A program made the translations under genes and the position numbers. A stretch of DNA of 64,000 nt, taken from NCBI GenBank assembly GCA_900095835.1, contig LT608321.1, forward strand, positions 2,476,765 to 2,540,764, in the 5' to 3' direction. Under the pieces are notes generated by a model. That model searched no databases. It was not told the origin of the DNA and was given only the letters and a program-made list of their open reading frames with translations. Below are positions 25,076 to 34,087 of the stretch, in pieces (the stretch's first letter is position 1; every line of letters starts with the position of its first letter). The stretch comes from Ihuprevotella massiliensis. GTDB taxonomy: Bacteria > Bacteroidota > Bacteroidia > Bacteroidales > Bacteroidaceae.

Positions 25076-26932
25076 ATGGCAAATGTAGAGCGCGAATTGG
25101 CGCACAAAATTATAGAGCACACCCATACCAACCTCTTTCTCACGGGTCGCGCTGGCACGGGAAAGACGACATTCTTGCGTCAGCTTCGCGAGGAGTCGCA
25201 CAAGCGCATGGTGGTGCTTGCGCCCACGGGCATCGCTGCCATCAATGCCGGAGGAGTGACCATTCACTCCTTTCTCCAACTGCCCTTCGGCATGTACATC
25301 CCCGGAAGCCGATTTTCCAATGAGCAATTCCGATTTTCCAACCGAAAGCGCAAGTTGATCCGTTCGCTCGACCTCATCGTCATCGACGAAATCTCCATGG
25401 TGCGTGCCGACCTCTTGGACTGCATGGATGCTGCGCTCCGTCGATTGCGCACCGACCCTCGACCTTTCGGGGGAGTGCAGCTCTTGATGATAGGCGACCT
25501 CCAGCAGTTGCCCCCTGTGGTGCGCGAGGAAGATCGTGAAACCCTCATGAAATACTACGACTCGGAGTTTTTCTTTTCGAGCCGCGCACTACAACAAACG
25601 CCTTTTGTCACCATCGAACTGCAAAAGGTGTATCGACAAACTGACCAAGAATTCCTAGCACTCCTCAACGCGGTGCGCGACAATCGTGCCGACGATCGCA
25701 TCCTCCAGCTGCTCAATGCGCGCTACCTGCCCAATTTCAAGGCTTCGGGAGCCACCTATGTGCGACTCGTGACCCACAATCACCAAGCCGACCACATCAA
25801 TGCCCAAGAGATGGCGCAACTGGCAGCGACAGAAAAAGATTTTCGCGCCACGGTCGAAGGCACTTTCCCTGAGGGCTCCTATCCCGCTGCCGAGGTGCTG
25901 ACCCTCAAACGTGGAGCGCAGGTGATGTTCATCAAAAACGATAGTTCGGGAGAACACCGCTATTATAATGGTATGTTGGGCGAAATCACCGACATCTCCG
26001 ACAACACGGTGACGGTGTGTCCCAACGATTCGGCAGAAGAGATAGAAGTGGGCATGGAAACTTGGCAAAACAGCCGCTTCACGCTCAACGAAAAGACCAA
26101 TGAAATCGAGGAGGTAGTGGACGGCACTTTCAAGCAAATCCCCCTCCGCTTGGCATGGGCAATCACGGTGCACAAGAGTCAGGGATTGACTTTCGAGCGC
26201 GCCATCATCGACGTGCAGAGTGCTTTCTCCCATGGTCAGGCGTATGTGGCACTCTCGCGCTGCAAAACCCTCGAGGGAATGGTGCTTTCGGCGCCGATAC
26301 CGCGAGAAGCCATCATTCAGGATGCTTCGGTGGTGCAATTTTCTCATGCCATGGCGGAGCAAGTGCCCAACGAAACGGAGGTAGCTGCCATGGAGCGCAA
26401 CTATTTCTTTGGGCTCATGACCGAACTCTTCGATTTTGGGCAGTTGCTCATCCTCTTCGACGCACTGCTGCGCCTATTGCAGGAGCATTTCTACAAGCGC
26501 ATCCCTGCCACGCTCCAAGATTGTCAAAATCAACGCCTACTCCTCCAACAAAAGATGGTGGCTGTGGCACTGAAATTCCGTCCGCAGTTTGAAACCCTCA
26601 TCGCGCTGCACGACGACTACGCCACCAACGAGCACTTGGCTGAGCGAGTGGAGAAGGGCGCACGCTATTTCCTCACAGAGGTCAAGGCGATGCAGCACTT
26701 CATGCACCAACTTTCGGTGCCTACGGAGAATAAAACGGTGGGCACACGAGTGATGAACACCATCAAAGATATTAAAGATTTGCTCCATCTCAAGAAGCGT
26801 TTGCTCACAGAAGTGGCTTTGGAAGGATTCTCAGTGGTGAAATATCAGCAGGTGCGTGCCATTGCCAGCATCGAAGAGCCCGATGCACCGCAGACGGAAA
26901 CCAAACGTCGCAAGCGCAAAACGGACAACTGA
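25076..26932 (+). CDS. Pif1/RecD-like superfamily 1 DNA helicase
   Basis: ATP-dependent 5'-3' type helicase, 618 aa. Walker A is GRAGTGKTTFLRQL (residues 24-37), followed by motif Ia APTGIAAINAGGVTIHSF. Walker B is LIVIDEISMVRADLLD, then GDLQQLPPV (motif III). The C-terminal motifs VTIELQKVYRQTDQEFLALL and AWAITVHKSQGLTFERAIID complete the helicase core. A further 220 residues, helical and ending in a basic tail TKRRKRKTDN, have no domain I recognise. Likely involved in DNA repair or replication fork processing. It has its own terminator. Confidence 0.9.
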   Translation: MANVERELAHKIIEHTHTNLFLTGRAGTGKTTFLRQLREESHKRMVVLAPTGIAAINAGGVTIHSFLQLPFGMYIPGSRFSNEQFRFSNRKRKLIRSLDLIVIDEISMVRADLLDCMDAALRRLRTDPRPFGGVQLLMIGDLQQLPPVVREEDRETLMKYYDSEFFFSSRALQQTPFVTIELQKVYRQTDQEFLALLNAVRDNRADDRILQLLNARYLPNFKASGATYVRLVTHNHQADHINAQEMAQLAATEKDFRATVEGTFPEGSYPAAEVLTLKRGAQVMFIKNDSSGEHRYYNGMLGEITDISDNTVTVCPNDSAEEIEVGMETWQNSRFTLNEKTNEIEEVVDGTFKQIPLRLAWAITVHKSQGLTFERAIIDVQSAFSHGQAYVALSRCKTLEGMVLSAPIPREAIIQDASVVQFSHAMAEQVPNETEVAAMERNYFFGLMTELFDFGQLLILFDALLRLLQEHFYKRIPATLQDCQNQRLLLQQKMVAVALKFRPQFETLIALHDDYATNEHLAERVEKGARYFLTEVKAMQHFMHQLSVPTENKTVGTRVMNTIKDIKDLLHLKKRLLTEVALEGFSVVKYQQVRAIASIEEPDAPQTETKRRKRKTDN

Positions 26933-26985
26933 TTCTGTGCGTGGGAGCATCTTGACCTGAAAATGCTAACCACTGCAAACAAACC

Positions 26986-27030
26986 AGACACAGCAAGGAA
27001 AAAAACATCGCTTTGCTGTGTCTTTTTTTT
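26986..27030 (+). terminator. Terminator of the helicase gene
   Basis: AGACACAGCAA pairs with TTTGCTGTGTCT and is followed by TTTTTTTT. The T tract also supplies the -33 box of the next promoter. Confidence 0.88.
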
Positions 27031-27059
27031 GTCGCCCCCGCCAAAACTTCCTACCTTTG
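27028..27059 (+). promoter_or_regulatory. Promoter of the lactate dehydrogenase gene
   Basis: TTTG (27028-27031), 20 bp, TACCTTTG (27052-27059), a full primary promoter. The leader before the ATG at 27175 is about 110 bases. Confidence 0.8.
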
Positions 27060-27174
27060 CACTAAGAACACTGGGCGGGATGCTCCTATTTTCCCTGAAC
27101 ACAGAGAAATGCTAGGTTTGCACGCTCCATATATAGGCACAACTATCTAAGTTAATCCAAAGAACACAATTGTT

Positions 27175-28173
27175 ATGGCACTTAAAATCGCATTTTTCGA
27201 CAGTCATTCCTACGACGAAACTTCTTTTGCAGCCACCAACGCTGACTATGGTTTCGACATCCAGTACTACAAAGAGCACCTTTCGCTCAAGACAGTGCCC
27301 CTAGCTAAGGGGGCGGATGTGGTGTGCATCTTTGTCAATGCAGAATGCAACGCCCAAGTAATCGACAAATTGGTGGAGTATGGTGTGAAACTCATCGCAC
27401 TGCGCTGCGCCGGATTCAACAATGTGGACCTCAAGGCCGCCAAGGGTCGCATCGATGTGGTGCACGTGCCTGCCTACTCTCCCTATGCTGTGGCAGAATA
27501 TGCCGTAGCACTCATGCTGAGTCTCAACCGTAAGATTTATCGTGCTGTCAACCGCACGCGCGAAGGTAACTTCCGTTTGAAGGGACTCTTGGGCTTCGAC
27601 ATGAATGGCCGCACGGTGGGTCTCATCGGTATGGGTAAAATCGCGAAGGTGCTCATCAAGATTCTCCATGGTTTCGGCATGCGCATCATGGCTTATGACC
27701 TTTATCCTGATTACGAATTTGCGAAGCAATATGGAGTGGAAGTCGTAGACCTCGACACGCTCTACGCCAATTCCGACATCATCTCCCTCCACTGCCCACT
27801 CACGCCTGAGACCAAGCACATCGTCAATGCCGAGAGCATCGCTAAGATGAAGAAGGGGGTGATGATCATCAACACTGGTCGTGGTCAACTCATCAACACG
27901 GAAGACCTCATCGAAGGACTTCGCACGCACCACATCGGTTCTGCTGGTCTGGACGTTTACGAAGAAGAGAAAGAATACTTCTATGAAGACCGCAGCGACA
28001 ACATGATTAAGGACGATGTGCTTGCGCGTTTGCTCAGTGCTCCTAACGTGGTGCTCACCTCTCACCAGGCTTTCTTCACTGAAGAAGCGCTCCACAACAT
28101 CGCCACCACCACGCTCAACAGTGTGCGCGAACTCGCAGAAGGTAAGCCCTACAGTCACCAAGTGCAAGGTTAA
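27175..28173 (+). CDS. ldhA: D-lactate dehydrogenase (2-hydroxyacid dehydrogenase family)
   Basis: Reduces pyruvate to D-lactate with NADH in the cytoplasm. The 332-aa protein has the family plan: a catalytic domain with RCAGFNNVDLKAA (Arg and Asn near the substrate), the NAD-binding Rossmann motif VGLIGMGKIAKVLIKILHGFG (central GMGKIA), HCPLTPETKHIVNAE, NTGRGQLINTEDLIEGL with the catalytic Arg, and SHQAFFTEEAL with the catalytic His. VYEEEKEYFYEDRSD is typical of LdhA rather than of SerA. It has its own promoter and terminator. Confidence 0.93.
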   Translation: MALKIAFFDSHSYDETSFAATNADYGFDIQYYKEHLSLKTVPLAKGADVVCIFVNAECNAQVIDKLVEYGVKLIALRCAGFNNVDLKAAKGRIDVVHVPAYSPYAVAEYAVALMLSLNRKIYRAVNRTREGNFRLKGLLGFDMNGRTVGLIGMGKIAKVLIKILHGFGMRIMAYDLYPDYEFAKQYGVEVVDLDTLYANSDIISLHCPLTPETKHIVNAESIAKMKKGVMIINTGRGQLINTEDLIEGLRTHHIGSAGLDVYEEEKEYFYEDRSDNMIKDDVLARLLSAPNVVLTSHQAFFTEEALHNIATTTLNSVRELAEGKPYSHQVQG

Positions 28174-28205
28174 TCTTACCTTGTTCGCAGTTCATCTGCT
28201 GATTT

Positions 28206-28400
28206 AACCCAAATCGGTCATTAGATCCTGAACAGATTTTATTTGTTGTTGAGCAGTTTGTTTTTCGTTTGCTCGATGGCGTAGCGGGCTACGTCGAGAA
28301 CAAACGAGCAACAAGATGCCAACAAGAAAATGAAAGATGACAGGAAGTTATCCTCTCAATAACGAGTAGCACTATAACGTTCTAATGACCGATTTGGGTT
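28206..28400. mobile_element. MITE-like element, 195 bp
   Basis: AACCCAAATCGGTCATTAGA (28206-28225) is the perfect reverse complement of 28381-28400. If the ends are taken as ACCC/GGGT, TTA flanks both sides, a candidate 3-bp target duplication. The interior has its own hairpin (GTTTGCTCGATGG through GTCGAGAACAAAC) and no ORF. It sits between the ldhA stop and its terminator. Related decayed ends lie at 8577 and 23530. Confidence 0.75.
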
Positions 28401-28431
28401 TACTCTTACTCCTCCGTGCAGAGGATACGAA

Positions 28432-28468
28432 AATCGGGAAGAGCCGCAAGGTTCTTCCCGATTGTTTT
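28432..28468 (+). terminator. Terminator of ldhA
   Basis: AATCGGGAAGA pairs with TCTTCCCGATT and is followed by GTTTTG. The MITE-like element separates it from the gene. The next 240 bp to 28709 hold no gene. Confidence 0.8.
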
Positions 28469-28709
28469 GTTCATACAGCAGAGTGAATGCGTGTATCTCT
28501 CAGCAAATGTCTTTTAATACTTCAGGACATTTTGCTTTTCCTTCTGCGTTAGTGTCGCTTTCCCTTCTGTGTGGATGGTAGGGTCTTCTATGTTTTCTCT
28601 TTTCACTTCAAAGTGATGGCTGTATGCTTCTGTGTGAATGTGCACAAACTTCCGTGCGAGCAATTTGACAATACTCTGTTGCTTGCCCTGATGTCGCACT
28701 GGCGGAGTC

Positions 28710-30041
28710 TTATTCTGCCTTCTCCTCCCACTGTTTTGCCATGCCGTGGGCGGCGACGTAGGCAGTGACCCATGCGGCAGTGAGATTATAACCACCGGTC
28801 AAGGCATCGATGTCGAGCATCTCTCCAGCAAAGAAAAGTCCAGGTGCCGATTTGCTCTCCATGGTCTTGGCATTGACCGAAGAGAGCGACACCCCGCCGC
28901 AGGTGACAAATTCGTCTTTGTGCGTGCCACGTCCCACAAGGGTGTAGGAGTCTGCCGTGAGTAGGGTGGCAAGGCGGTTGAAATTCTTCTTGCCCAATTC
29001 ACTCCAGCGGCGATCGGTGGGCAGTTCTGCGCGTTGCAACAGATGCTGCCACAGCCGTTGTGGGAGAGGGGAAGAGGAATAATCCACTTTTTCTTCCCCT
29101 CGTCCGAGGTCGGCAGGGGTGAGTCCGAGTAAATCGTGCAAGAGGGCGAAAGTGGGGCGCGCTGCACCAAGCGTTTTGCCCGACAGTTCGCTTTGCATCT
29201 GCTTCAGGAGCGAGAGAGTGGCATCAAAATCCGTAGTGCCCAACCATGAAATGAGGATTTCTCCCTGATAGTTGCGTTCGGCAAGCAAGCGCGCTCCGTG
29301 AGCCGAGAGCCGCAATGCGGCGGGTCCACTGATGCCTTGGTGTGTGAGGAGCAGCGATCCCTCAGTGCGCACCTTTGTGCCAGCGAGAGTGAGCAGTACA
29401 TGGTCGAGCGTTATGCCCGAAAGTTGGCGCAGGGACTCATCGGAAAGGCGGAAGTTGAAGAGCGATGGACAGGGCGTTTCGAGTTGATGACCAGAGGCTT
29501 TGAGGGCGTCAAAACCTTCGCCATGGGGAGCACCTCCCGTGGTGAGTGCCAACTGGTCACAGTGGACCAATCGGTCTTCGCCGCCCTTGCGCAGGGTGAG
29601 GGAGAATCCCCCCTCTGGGTGAGAATCAAAGTGCTGCAAACTCGTGTTGGTGAGGAGTTCTATGCCTAGACGCTTGGCTTCATCGAGCAGACATTGAGCG
29701 ATGGCATCGCTCGTATTGCTCAGAGGGAACACACGTCCTTCGTCTTCCACTTTGAGAGGCACCCCATGCAGTTCCCACCATTCGTAGATGTCGCTTGGGG
29801 AGAAGGTGCGGAAGAGTCGCTGCATCAAGCGCGCACCACGAGGATACACCTCTTGGAGTTGGTCGACGTGCGCAAAAGTATTGGTGACATTGCATCGGCC
29901 TCCGCCTGTGGCGCGCACCTTGGTCAGCGGTTGACTGGCGCGCTCTACGAGAGTGACGTGCGTGGTAGGGGAGATTTCGCGAAGCGTGATGGCAAGGAAG
30001 AAGCCTGCTGCACCACCACCGATGATATAGATGTTAGACAT
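28710..30041 (-). CDS. BaiN/RdsA-type FAD-dependent oxidoreductase (HI0933 family)
   Basis: A flavoprotein of 443 aa, cytoplasmic. The FAD-binding signature YIIGGGAAGFFLAI is at the N-terminus, followed by KVRATGGGRCNVTN, which is diagnostic for this family. Further hallmarks are TTGGAPHGEGF-like residues, LLLTHQGISGPAALRLS and the C-terminal FAGEMLDIDALTGGYNLTAA. The physiological substrate is uncertain; one family member is a bile-acid reductase, but most are of unknown role. Unusually, the heptamer repeat runs into the start: ATGTCTAACATCTA reads as the first codons MSNIY. Confidence 0.9.
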   Translation of the reverse strand: MSNIYIIGGGAAGFFLAITLREISPTTHVTLVERASQPLTKVRATGGGRCNVTNTFAHVDQLQEVYPRGARLMQRLFRTFSPSDIYEWWELHGVPLKVEDEGRVFPLSNTSDAIAQCLLDEAKRLGIELLTNTSLQHFDSHPEGGFSLTLRKGGEDRLVHCDQLALTTGGAPHGEGFDALKASGHQLETPCPSLFNFRLSDESLRQLSGITLDHVLLTLAGTKVRTEGSLLLTHQGISGPAALRLSAHGARLLAERNYQGEILISWLGTTDFDATLSLLKQMQSELSGKTLGAARPTFALLHDLLGLTPADLGRGEEKVDYSSSPLPQRLWQHLLQRAELPTDRRWSELGKKNFNRLATLLTADSYTLVGRGTHKDEFVTCGGVSLSSVNAKTMESKSAPGLFFAGEMLDIDALTGGYNLTAAWVTAYVAAHGMAKQWEEKAE

Positions 30042-30145
30042 TAGACGTTAGACGTTAGAGGATCTCAGACCCTTTTTGCTCGCCACGACAAGCGTGGCTC
30101 GGAGATAAATGAAAGAGTCTTTAGACCTTAGAGATTAGACGTTAG
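30036..30145 (-). repeat. Heptamer leader repeat (copy 2) with hairpin core
   Basis: Sense strand for the flavoprotein gene. Heptamers TCTAACG and TCTAATG run into the start codon; the core (GCCACGCTTGTCGTGGC, then a mutated GGGTCTGAGATCC) lies at 30060-30101. Further heptamers reach 30145, followed by ACTAGA-rich sequence to about 30178. Confidence 0.85.
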
Positions 30146-30191
30146 AGGGGCTAGTTTTTCTAGTAACTCTAGTTTTTCTTGCAATTTGTGA

Positions 30192-32570
30192 TTAGGGATT
30201 TTCTGTTCCTTTTAGACTGGCTTCTAAAGCTCGAAGATGGCATTCCTCACCCACTACCCAAAGAATGTCTGTGGGTTGAAGCACGCGAGAAGCCTCAGCG
30301 AGTTCCACACTGCCAGAGGCATCTTCCACTCCGACGAGCATACAGCGGTGAACATCGCGGATGCCACTCTCTGCAACGGTGCAGGGGAGGAGGGGAGAAG
30401 TGGGAGATGCCACGATGCGACGAAGCTGAAGACTGTGGTCGCGACCGTCATCTTCTATCAGATATTCCACTTCCATGGCCATGCGCTGGGCAAAGGTGTC
30501 CAAACTTGTGTCGTCGCCGATCACTTCCAATTCGTCACCAGGGAAGATGTTCATGTGACCATCGGGAGCATTGATGCGAATGTCTTGGCGAATGATGGCA
30601 ACCACCAGTACACCCTCGTTGGACGAAAAGTCAAGCTCGGCAAGCGAGCGACCTGCCCACTGCGAGAAGGGGGGCACCACCAAGCGAGCGAAGTGCACAT
30701 CGCGCGCAGAAAGACGGCGAGCAAAACCGTATTCTTGAGAACTCTTCTGCTGAGCCACCACTTCGCGCTGGCGAAGGTTGTGGGCAAAACGACGCTCTGC
30801 CTTGATGGAACGATACTTCACCCAACGGCTATTGGCGACTAAAACCATGATACCAAAGGCAAGAGGCAGGTGGTAGTACCATGCGAAGGGAGAGAGATAT
30901 TCCAACACGTAAAACACCAAGTAGGTGGCGATGCACCAACGCACGAAGAAAATGATGTTGAAAAAGGCGCTTCCCCACGAAGAGTTGCGGAGCGTTTGGG
31001 CGGCACGACTGCGATTCTTGCGCGCTACGATGGGACGCAGCAAGGGCGAAATTACAAAGAGCGTGCCCAAGCCAGTGAGGGCATTGCCCACAAAGTGCGT
31101 GGGCGGAATGTGGCGCAGCACAGGGAGAAAGGCGGAGAAGGAGAGACCGATGACGGTGGCGGACAAAATGGTGTAAACAAGGGTTTGGAGAAACACCACG
31201 CGCACGAAGGTGAGGGCTGCCTTTCCCGTGGAGAGGGTGGGAGCTGCGGCTACGATGGCTTCTCCTAACGAAGTGACGGCATCGCCTTCCGGAGTGAGGA
31301 CTGCAGAGGTGGTGGCAGCAAGAGAGGCTAAGGCGCCATCTTCCGCAACAGGACGGTCGGCGATGCGCGCTTGCCAAGTTTCGGGAAGGAAACGTTCGAT
31401 GAATCGATAGGCAGGTTGGGCAGAGCGAATGATATATGGCGCCAAGAAAGTGGTGACAATGCTGACAGCCACTACGATAGGATAGAGATGCGAACTGGTG
31501 ACTCCGAGACTCTGGCCAAGCGTGGCGATGATGAAGGAGAATTCTCCGATTTGCGTGAGCGAAAAACTGCACTGCATGGCGCGCTGTAGCGGATGGCCTG
31601 CAATGACAAAGGAGAGGGTGCCAAAAAACGCCATGCCGATGAAGAGGGCAAGGGAGATGAGTACGATGGGCAACCAATAGGCTGCCAAAACTGCGGGGTC
31701 TACGAGCATGCCCACCGACACAAAGAACACTGCGCCAAAGAGGTCGCGCACGGGGTTTACCAGTTTTTCGATGCGCTCTGCCTCGATGGTTTCTGCCAAG
31801 ATGCTACCCATGACAAAAGCTCCGAAAGCAGCACTGAAACCCGCTTGAGCAGCGAGCACCACCAAGCCGAAGCATAAGCCGATGCTCACGACCAGAAGAA
31901 TCTCAGAATTGATGATTTTGCGGTTCTTCTTGAGGAAATAGGGCACGACATAGATGCCCACCACAAACCACAATACAAGGAAAACAGCAAGACTCGTCAA
32001 ACTGGTGAGCAGCGAACTTCCACCGCCTGTGGCTGCATTGGTGGTGGCAGCGACCGTGCTCAGCAGAATCATGAGCAAGATGCCGAAGATGTCTTCCAGA
32101 ATCAACACCGAAAACACCTCTTGTGCAAACCTTCGACTGAGCCATCCGAGGTCGTCCAACGCTTTGTAAATGATGGTGGTGGAAGAAATACTGAGGATTC
32201 CGCCTAGAAATAGGCTATCGAAATTGCTCCATCCCATGAGTTGTCCCATCGTTGCCCCAACGCCTATCATAGAAAGCATGGTGAGCGACGTTGCCACTAC
32301 GGGACGCATGCCCATACTCGCGATTTTCTTGAGCGAAAACTCCAGTCCGAGCACAAACATGAGGAAGATAACACCAATTTCGCTCCACACCTCGATGTTG
32401 CTGTGGTCTTGCACCGAGGGCATATAGGGCATGTGTGGGCTTGCCAAAAAGCCTGCCACGATGTAGCCCAGCACGAGGGGTTGCTTGAGCTTGCGCACAA
32501 TGACCGTGACCACCCCTGCTACGAGCAAGATGAGTGCAAGGTCGGAAATGATGGGTGGGAGTTGATTCAT
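30192..32570 (-). CDS. Kef-type cation:proton antiporter with C-terminal TrkA-C domains
   Basis: A CPA2-type monovalent cation/H+ antiporter, 792 aa from MNQLPPIISD; the 33 codons before it lack expected character. The N-terminal half has about 12 membrane helices, with VLGYIVAGFLASP near the start and a GVIFLMFVLGLEFSLKKI segment. A second set of helices follows a Thr/Ala-rich linker. The cytoplasmic C-terminus carries two TrkA-C-like domains (VHFARLVVPPFSQWAGRSLA to GDELEVIGDD, and SPLLPCTVAESGIRDVHRCM to DILWVVGEE). Likely K+/H+ or Na+/H+ exchange. The gap from the repeat region upstream has no other gene. Confidence 0.88.
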   Translation of the reverse strand: MNQLPPIISDLALILLVAGVVTVIVRKLKQPLVLGYIVAGFLASPHMPYMPSVQDHSNIEVWSEIGVIFLMFVLGLEFSLKKIASMGMRPVVATSLTMLSMIGVGATMGQLMGWSNFDSLFLGGILSISSTTIIYKALDDLGWLSRRFAQEVFSVLILEDIFGILLMILLSTVAATTNAATGGGSSLLTSLTSLAVFLVLWFVVGIYVVPYFLKKNRKIINSEILLVVSIGLCFGLVVLAAQAGFSAAFGAFVMGSILAETIEAERIEKLVNPVRDLFGAVFFVSVGMLVDPAVLAAYWLPIVLISLALFIGMAFFGTLSFVIAGHPLQRAMQCSFSLTQIGEFSFIIATLGQSLGVTSSHLYPIVVAVSIVTTFLAPYIIRSAQPAYRFIERFLPETWQARIADRPVAEDGALASLAATTSAVLTPEGDAVTSLGEAIVAAAPTLSTGKAALTFVRVVFLQTLVYTILSATVIGLSFSAFLPVLRHIPPTHFVGNALTGLGTLFVISPLLRPIVARKNRSRAAQTLRNSSWGSAFFNIIFFVRWCIATYLVFYVLEYLSPFAWYYHLPLAFGIMVLVANSRWVKYRSIKAERRFAHNLRQREVVAQQKSSQEYGFARRLSARDVHFARLVVPPFSQWAGRSLAELDFSSNEGVLVVAIIRQDIRINAPDGHMNIFPGDELEVIGDDTSLDTFAQRMAMEVEYLIEDDGRDHSLQLRRIVASPTSPLLPCTVAESGIRDVHRCMLVGVEDASGSVELAEASRVLQPTDILWVVGEECHLRALEASLKGTENP

Positions 32571-32701
32571 ATATTTTCTGACGTTAGCCGTTGTAAAATC
32601 GTGTATATTTAGCCAATATCCACAAAGATACGATTTTTTGTGGAGCAACGCAACACTTTCTTTCAACAATTATGCCGTGTCTTCTTTTGTACTGAGCGAT
32701 A

Positions 32702-32806
32702 TTCTCTGAGAATTTTTTAGAAATGTCCGAGGTTTGAGAAAAAATCTCCGACTTATTTCAGAAAATCTCCCACGTTTTTCGAGAATTCTCCCCGTTTTTG
32801 GGGGAA
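32702..32806. repeat. 21-bp-period repeat array, locus 3 (five units)
   Basis: Units start at 32702, 32723, 32744, 32765 and 32786, exactly 21 bp apart, in the orientation opposite to that of locus 2 (ATCTCCGAC, ATCTCCCAC). It lies upstream of the antiporter gene. The last unit leads into CCCCGTTTTTGGGGG. Confidence 0.85.
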
Positions 32807-33062
32807 CACCGCGGAGGGAGGGGAGAATAGTCCTAGCAATGTGGTGAGTGTTGCGCAAATGATGAGGGCAAATGATGCTATGGATGGGGATGAATGCACT
32901 GCTATGGAAGAGGAATAAAGATTTGAAAGAGGAAGAGAGAGGTGGTGTGAGAAATATAGATTTTTTCCACTTATCCTCATATTTAGGTATGGAGTTGGCG
33001 AAAACACAAGGAAGTGACGCATGAAGTGTTAAATGCTTTCGGAAGAATCACTGAAAATAGCG

Positions 33063-33094
33063 ATTGTGAGGGATGGTAGAAAGCCGTAACTTTG
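33063..33094 (+). promoter_or_regulatory. Promoter of the hmu operon
   Basis: TAACTTTG (33087-33094) with ATTG at 33063-33066, 20 bp upstream, an imperfect -33. The leader to the hmuY ATG is about 90 bases. Related operons respond to iron; I do not see a clear Fur site by eye. Confidence 0.55.
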
Positions 33095-33188
33095 CAACAT
33101 CATCAGAGATAGAAGTTTACTGCTCGTGAAGGCATGAATATTATTGCCGTTGGCATTGCTTCTCTCCCCCTCAATTCCTAATACAACT

Positions 33189-33902
33189 ATGTACATCAAA
33201 ACTCTCCTTGTGGCCGCTATGGCAGCCCTCACGCTCGCAGCTTGCGATAAAGATGAAACGAACAACAAACCTCTGCCTACTCCTAAACCTCTGCCTGGAC
33301 AAGTGCAACAAACGGGTAAGGTGCTCACCGTGAAAAATGTCGGCATGACTGCTAGAAATGGTGCGTATGCTAACTGGACGTATGTGAATCTTGCCACTGG
33401 TGAACACGAAACTCATCCTGATTTCGGCACGTGGACTTATATCAACACCAAAACCAGGGAGGTGACTACCGAAAAGAAAGCTGGTAGCCTTGACGATGTG
33501 AAAATCAAGTGGGACCTCGCTTTCCGCTACAACCTCCTTCGCACGAACAATGGTGCTACGAAGCTCCTCTCTGCTACTGAATTTAACGAGGTGAAGACTG
33601 CCGATATTGCCAACATCAGCGTGGTAGATACCATCGCCACAGGAAAAGACCGTGTGATGGTAGACTTTGCCAATATGGTGAACGGCATTCTCACCTATAC
33701 TTCTAACGATGTGCGCAACCCTGTGCTCTCCACGATGTTCAAGCGCAAGGGACAAATGCCTAACATCTCCTACGAAGCGAAACCCAATGTCGTGGCTTTG
33801 CGCACGAAAGATGGTCGTCATTTCTTGCTCAAGTTCAAAGGATTCACCAACAACGCTGGTGACAATGGTTTCTACACCTTTGATGCTGTACCTGTGAAAT
33901 AA
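33189..33902 (+). CDS. hmuY: HmuY-family haem-binding lipoprotein
   Basis: A surface haemophore-like lipoprotein that captures haem and passes it to HmuR. The start MYIKTLLVAAMAALTLAACD gives a signal peptide with lipobox LAAC (Cys about residue 19); the open frame's 15 upstream codons lack this. A Pro-rich linker (KPLPTPKPLPG) is followed by the HmuY fold: WTYVNLATGE, KKAGSLDDVKIKWDLAFRYN, a DFANM segment and FLLKFKGF near the end. In Porphyromonas HmuY two His ligate haem; here the His count is low, and some relatives use Met, so the ligands cannot be assigned by eye. First gene of the hmu operon. Confidence 0.9.
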   Translation: MYIKTLLVAAMAALTLAACDKDETNNKPLPTPKPLPGQVQQTGKVLTVKNVGMTARNGAYANWTYVNLATGEHETHPDFGTWTYINTKTREVTTEKKAGSLDDVKIKWDLAFRYNLLRTNNGATKLLSATEFNEVKTADIANISVVDTIATGKDRVMVDFANMVNGILTYTSNDVRNPVLSTMFKRKGQMPNISYEAKPNVVALRTKDGRHFLLKFKGFTNNAGDNGFYTFDAVPVK

Positions 33903-33918
33903 GCGCAAAACATAAGAA

Positions 33919-33984
33919 TTAGACGTTAGACCTTAGATACAATGCCTTAACAATGGGGTAGTGTGCCTAAGGTCTAACGTCTAA
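33919..33984. repeat. Perfect 18-bp inverted repeat between hmuY and hmuR
   Basis: TTAGACGTTAGACCTTAG (33919-33936) is the exact reverse complement of 33967-33984; the loop is 30 bp. Both arms consist of heptamer units in opposite orientation. In RNA it would fold into a long hairpin 17 bp after the hmuY stop. Confidence 0.9.
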
Positions 33985-34087
33985 TCTCAAAATATAATCT
34001 CCTTCCTCTATGTGGTCAGAGAGCGAATGTCTGTAGAAAGATGCGCCCACTGCTGCATAGTCTTTCAATGTAAACGTCAAACATCTA

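Noticed and set aside
28514-28795. 93-codon minus-strand ORF overlapping the end of the flavoprotein gene
   Set aside because: It overlaps a well-supported coding region in another frame and has no family features.
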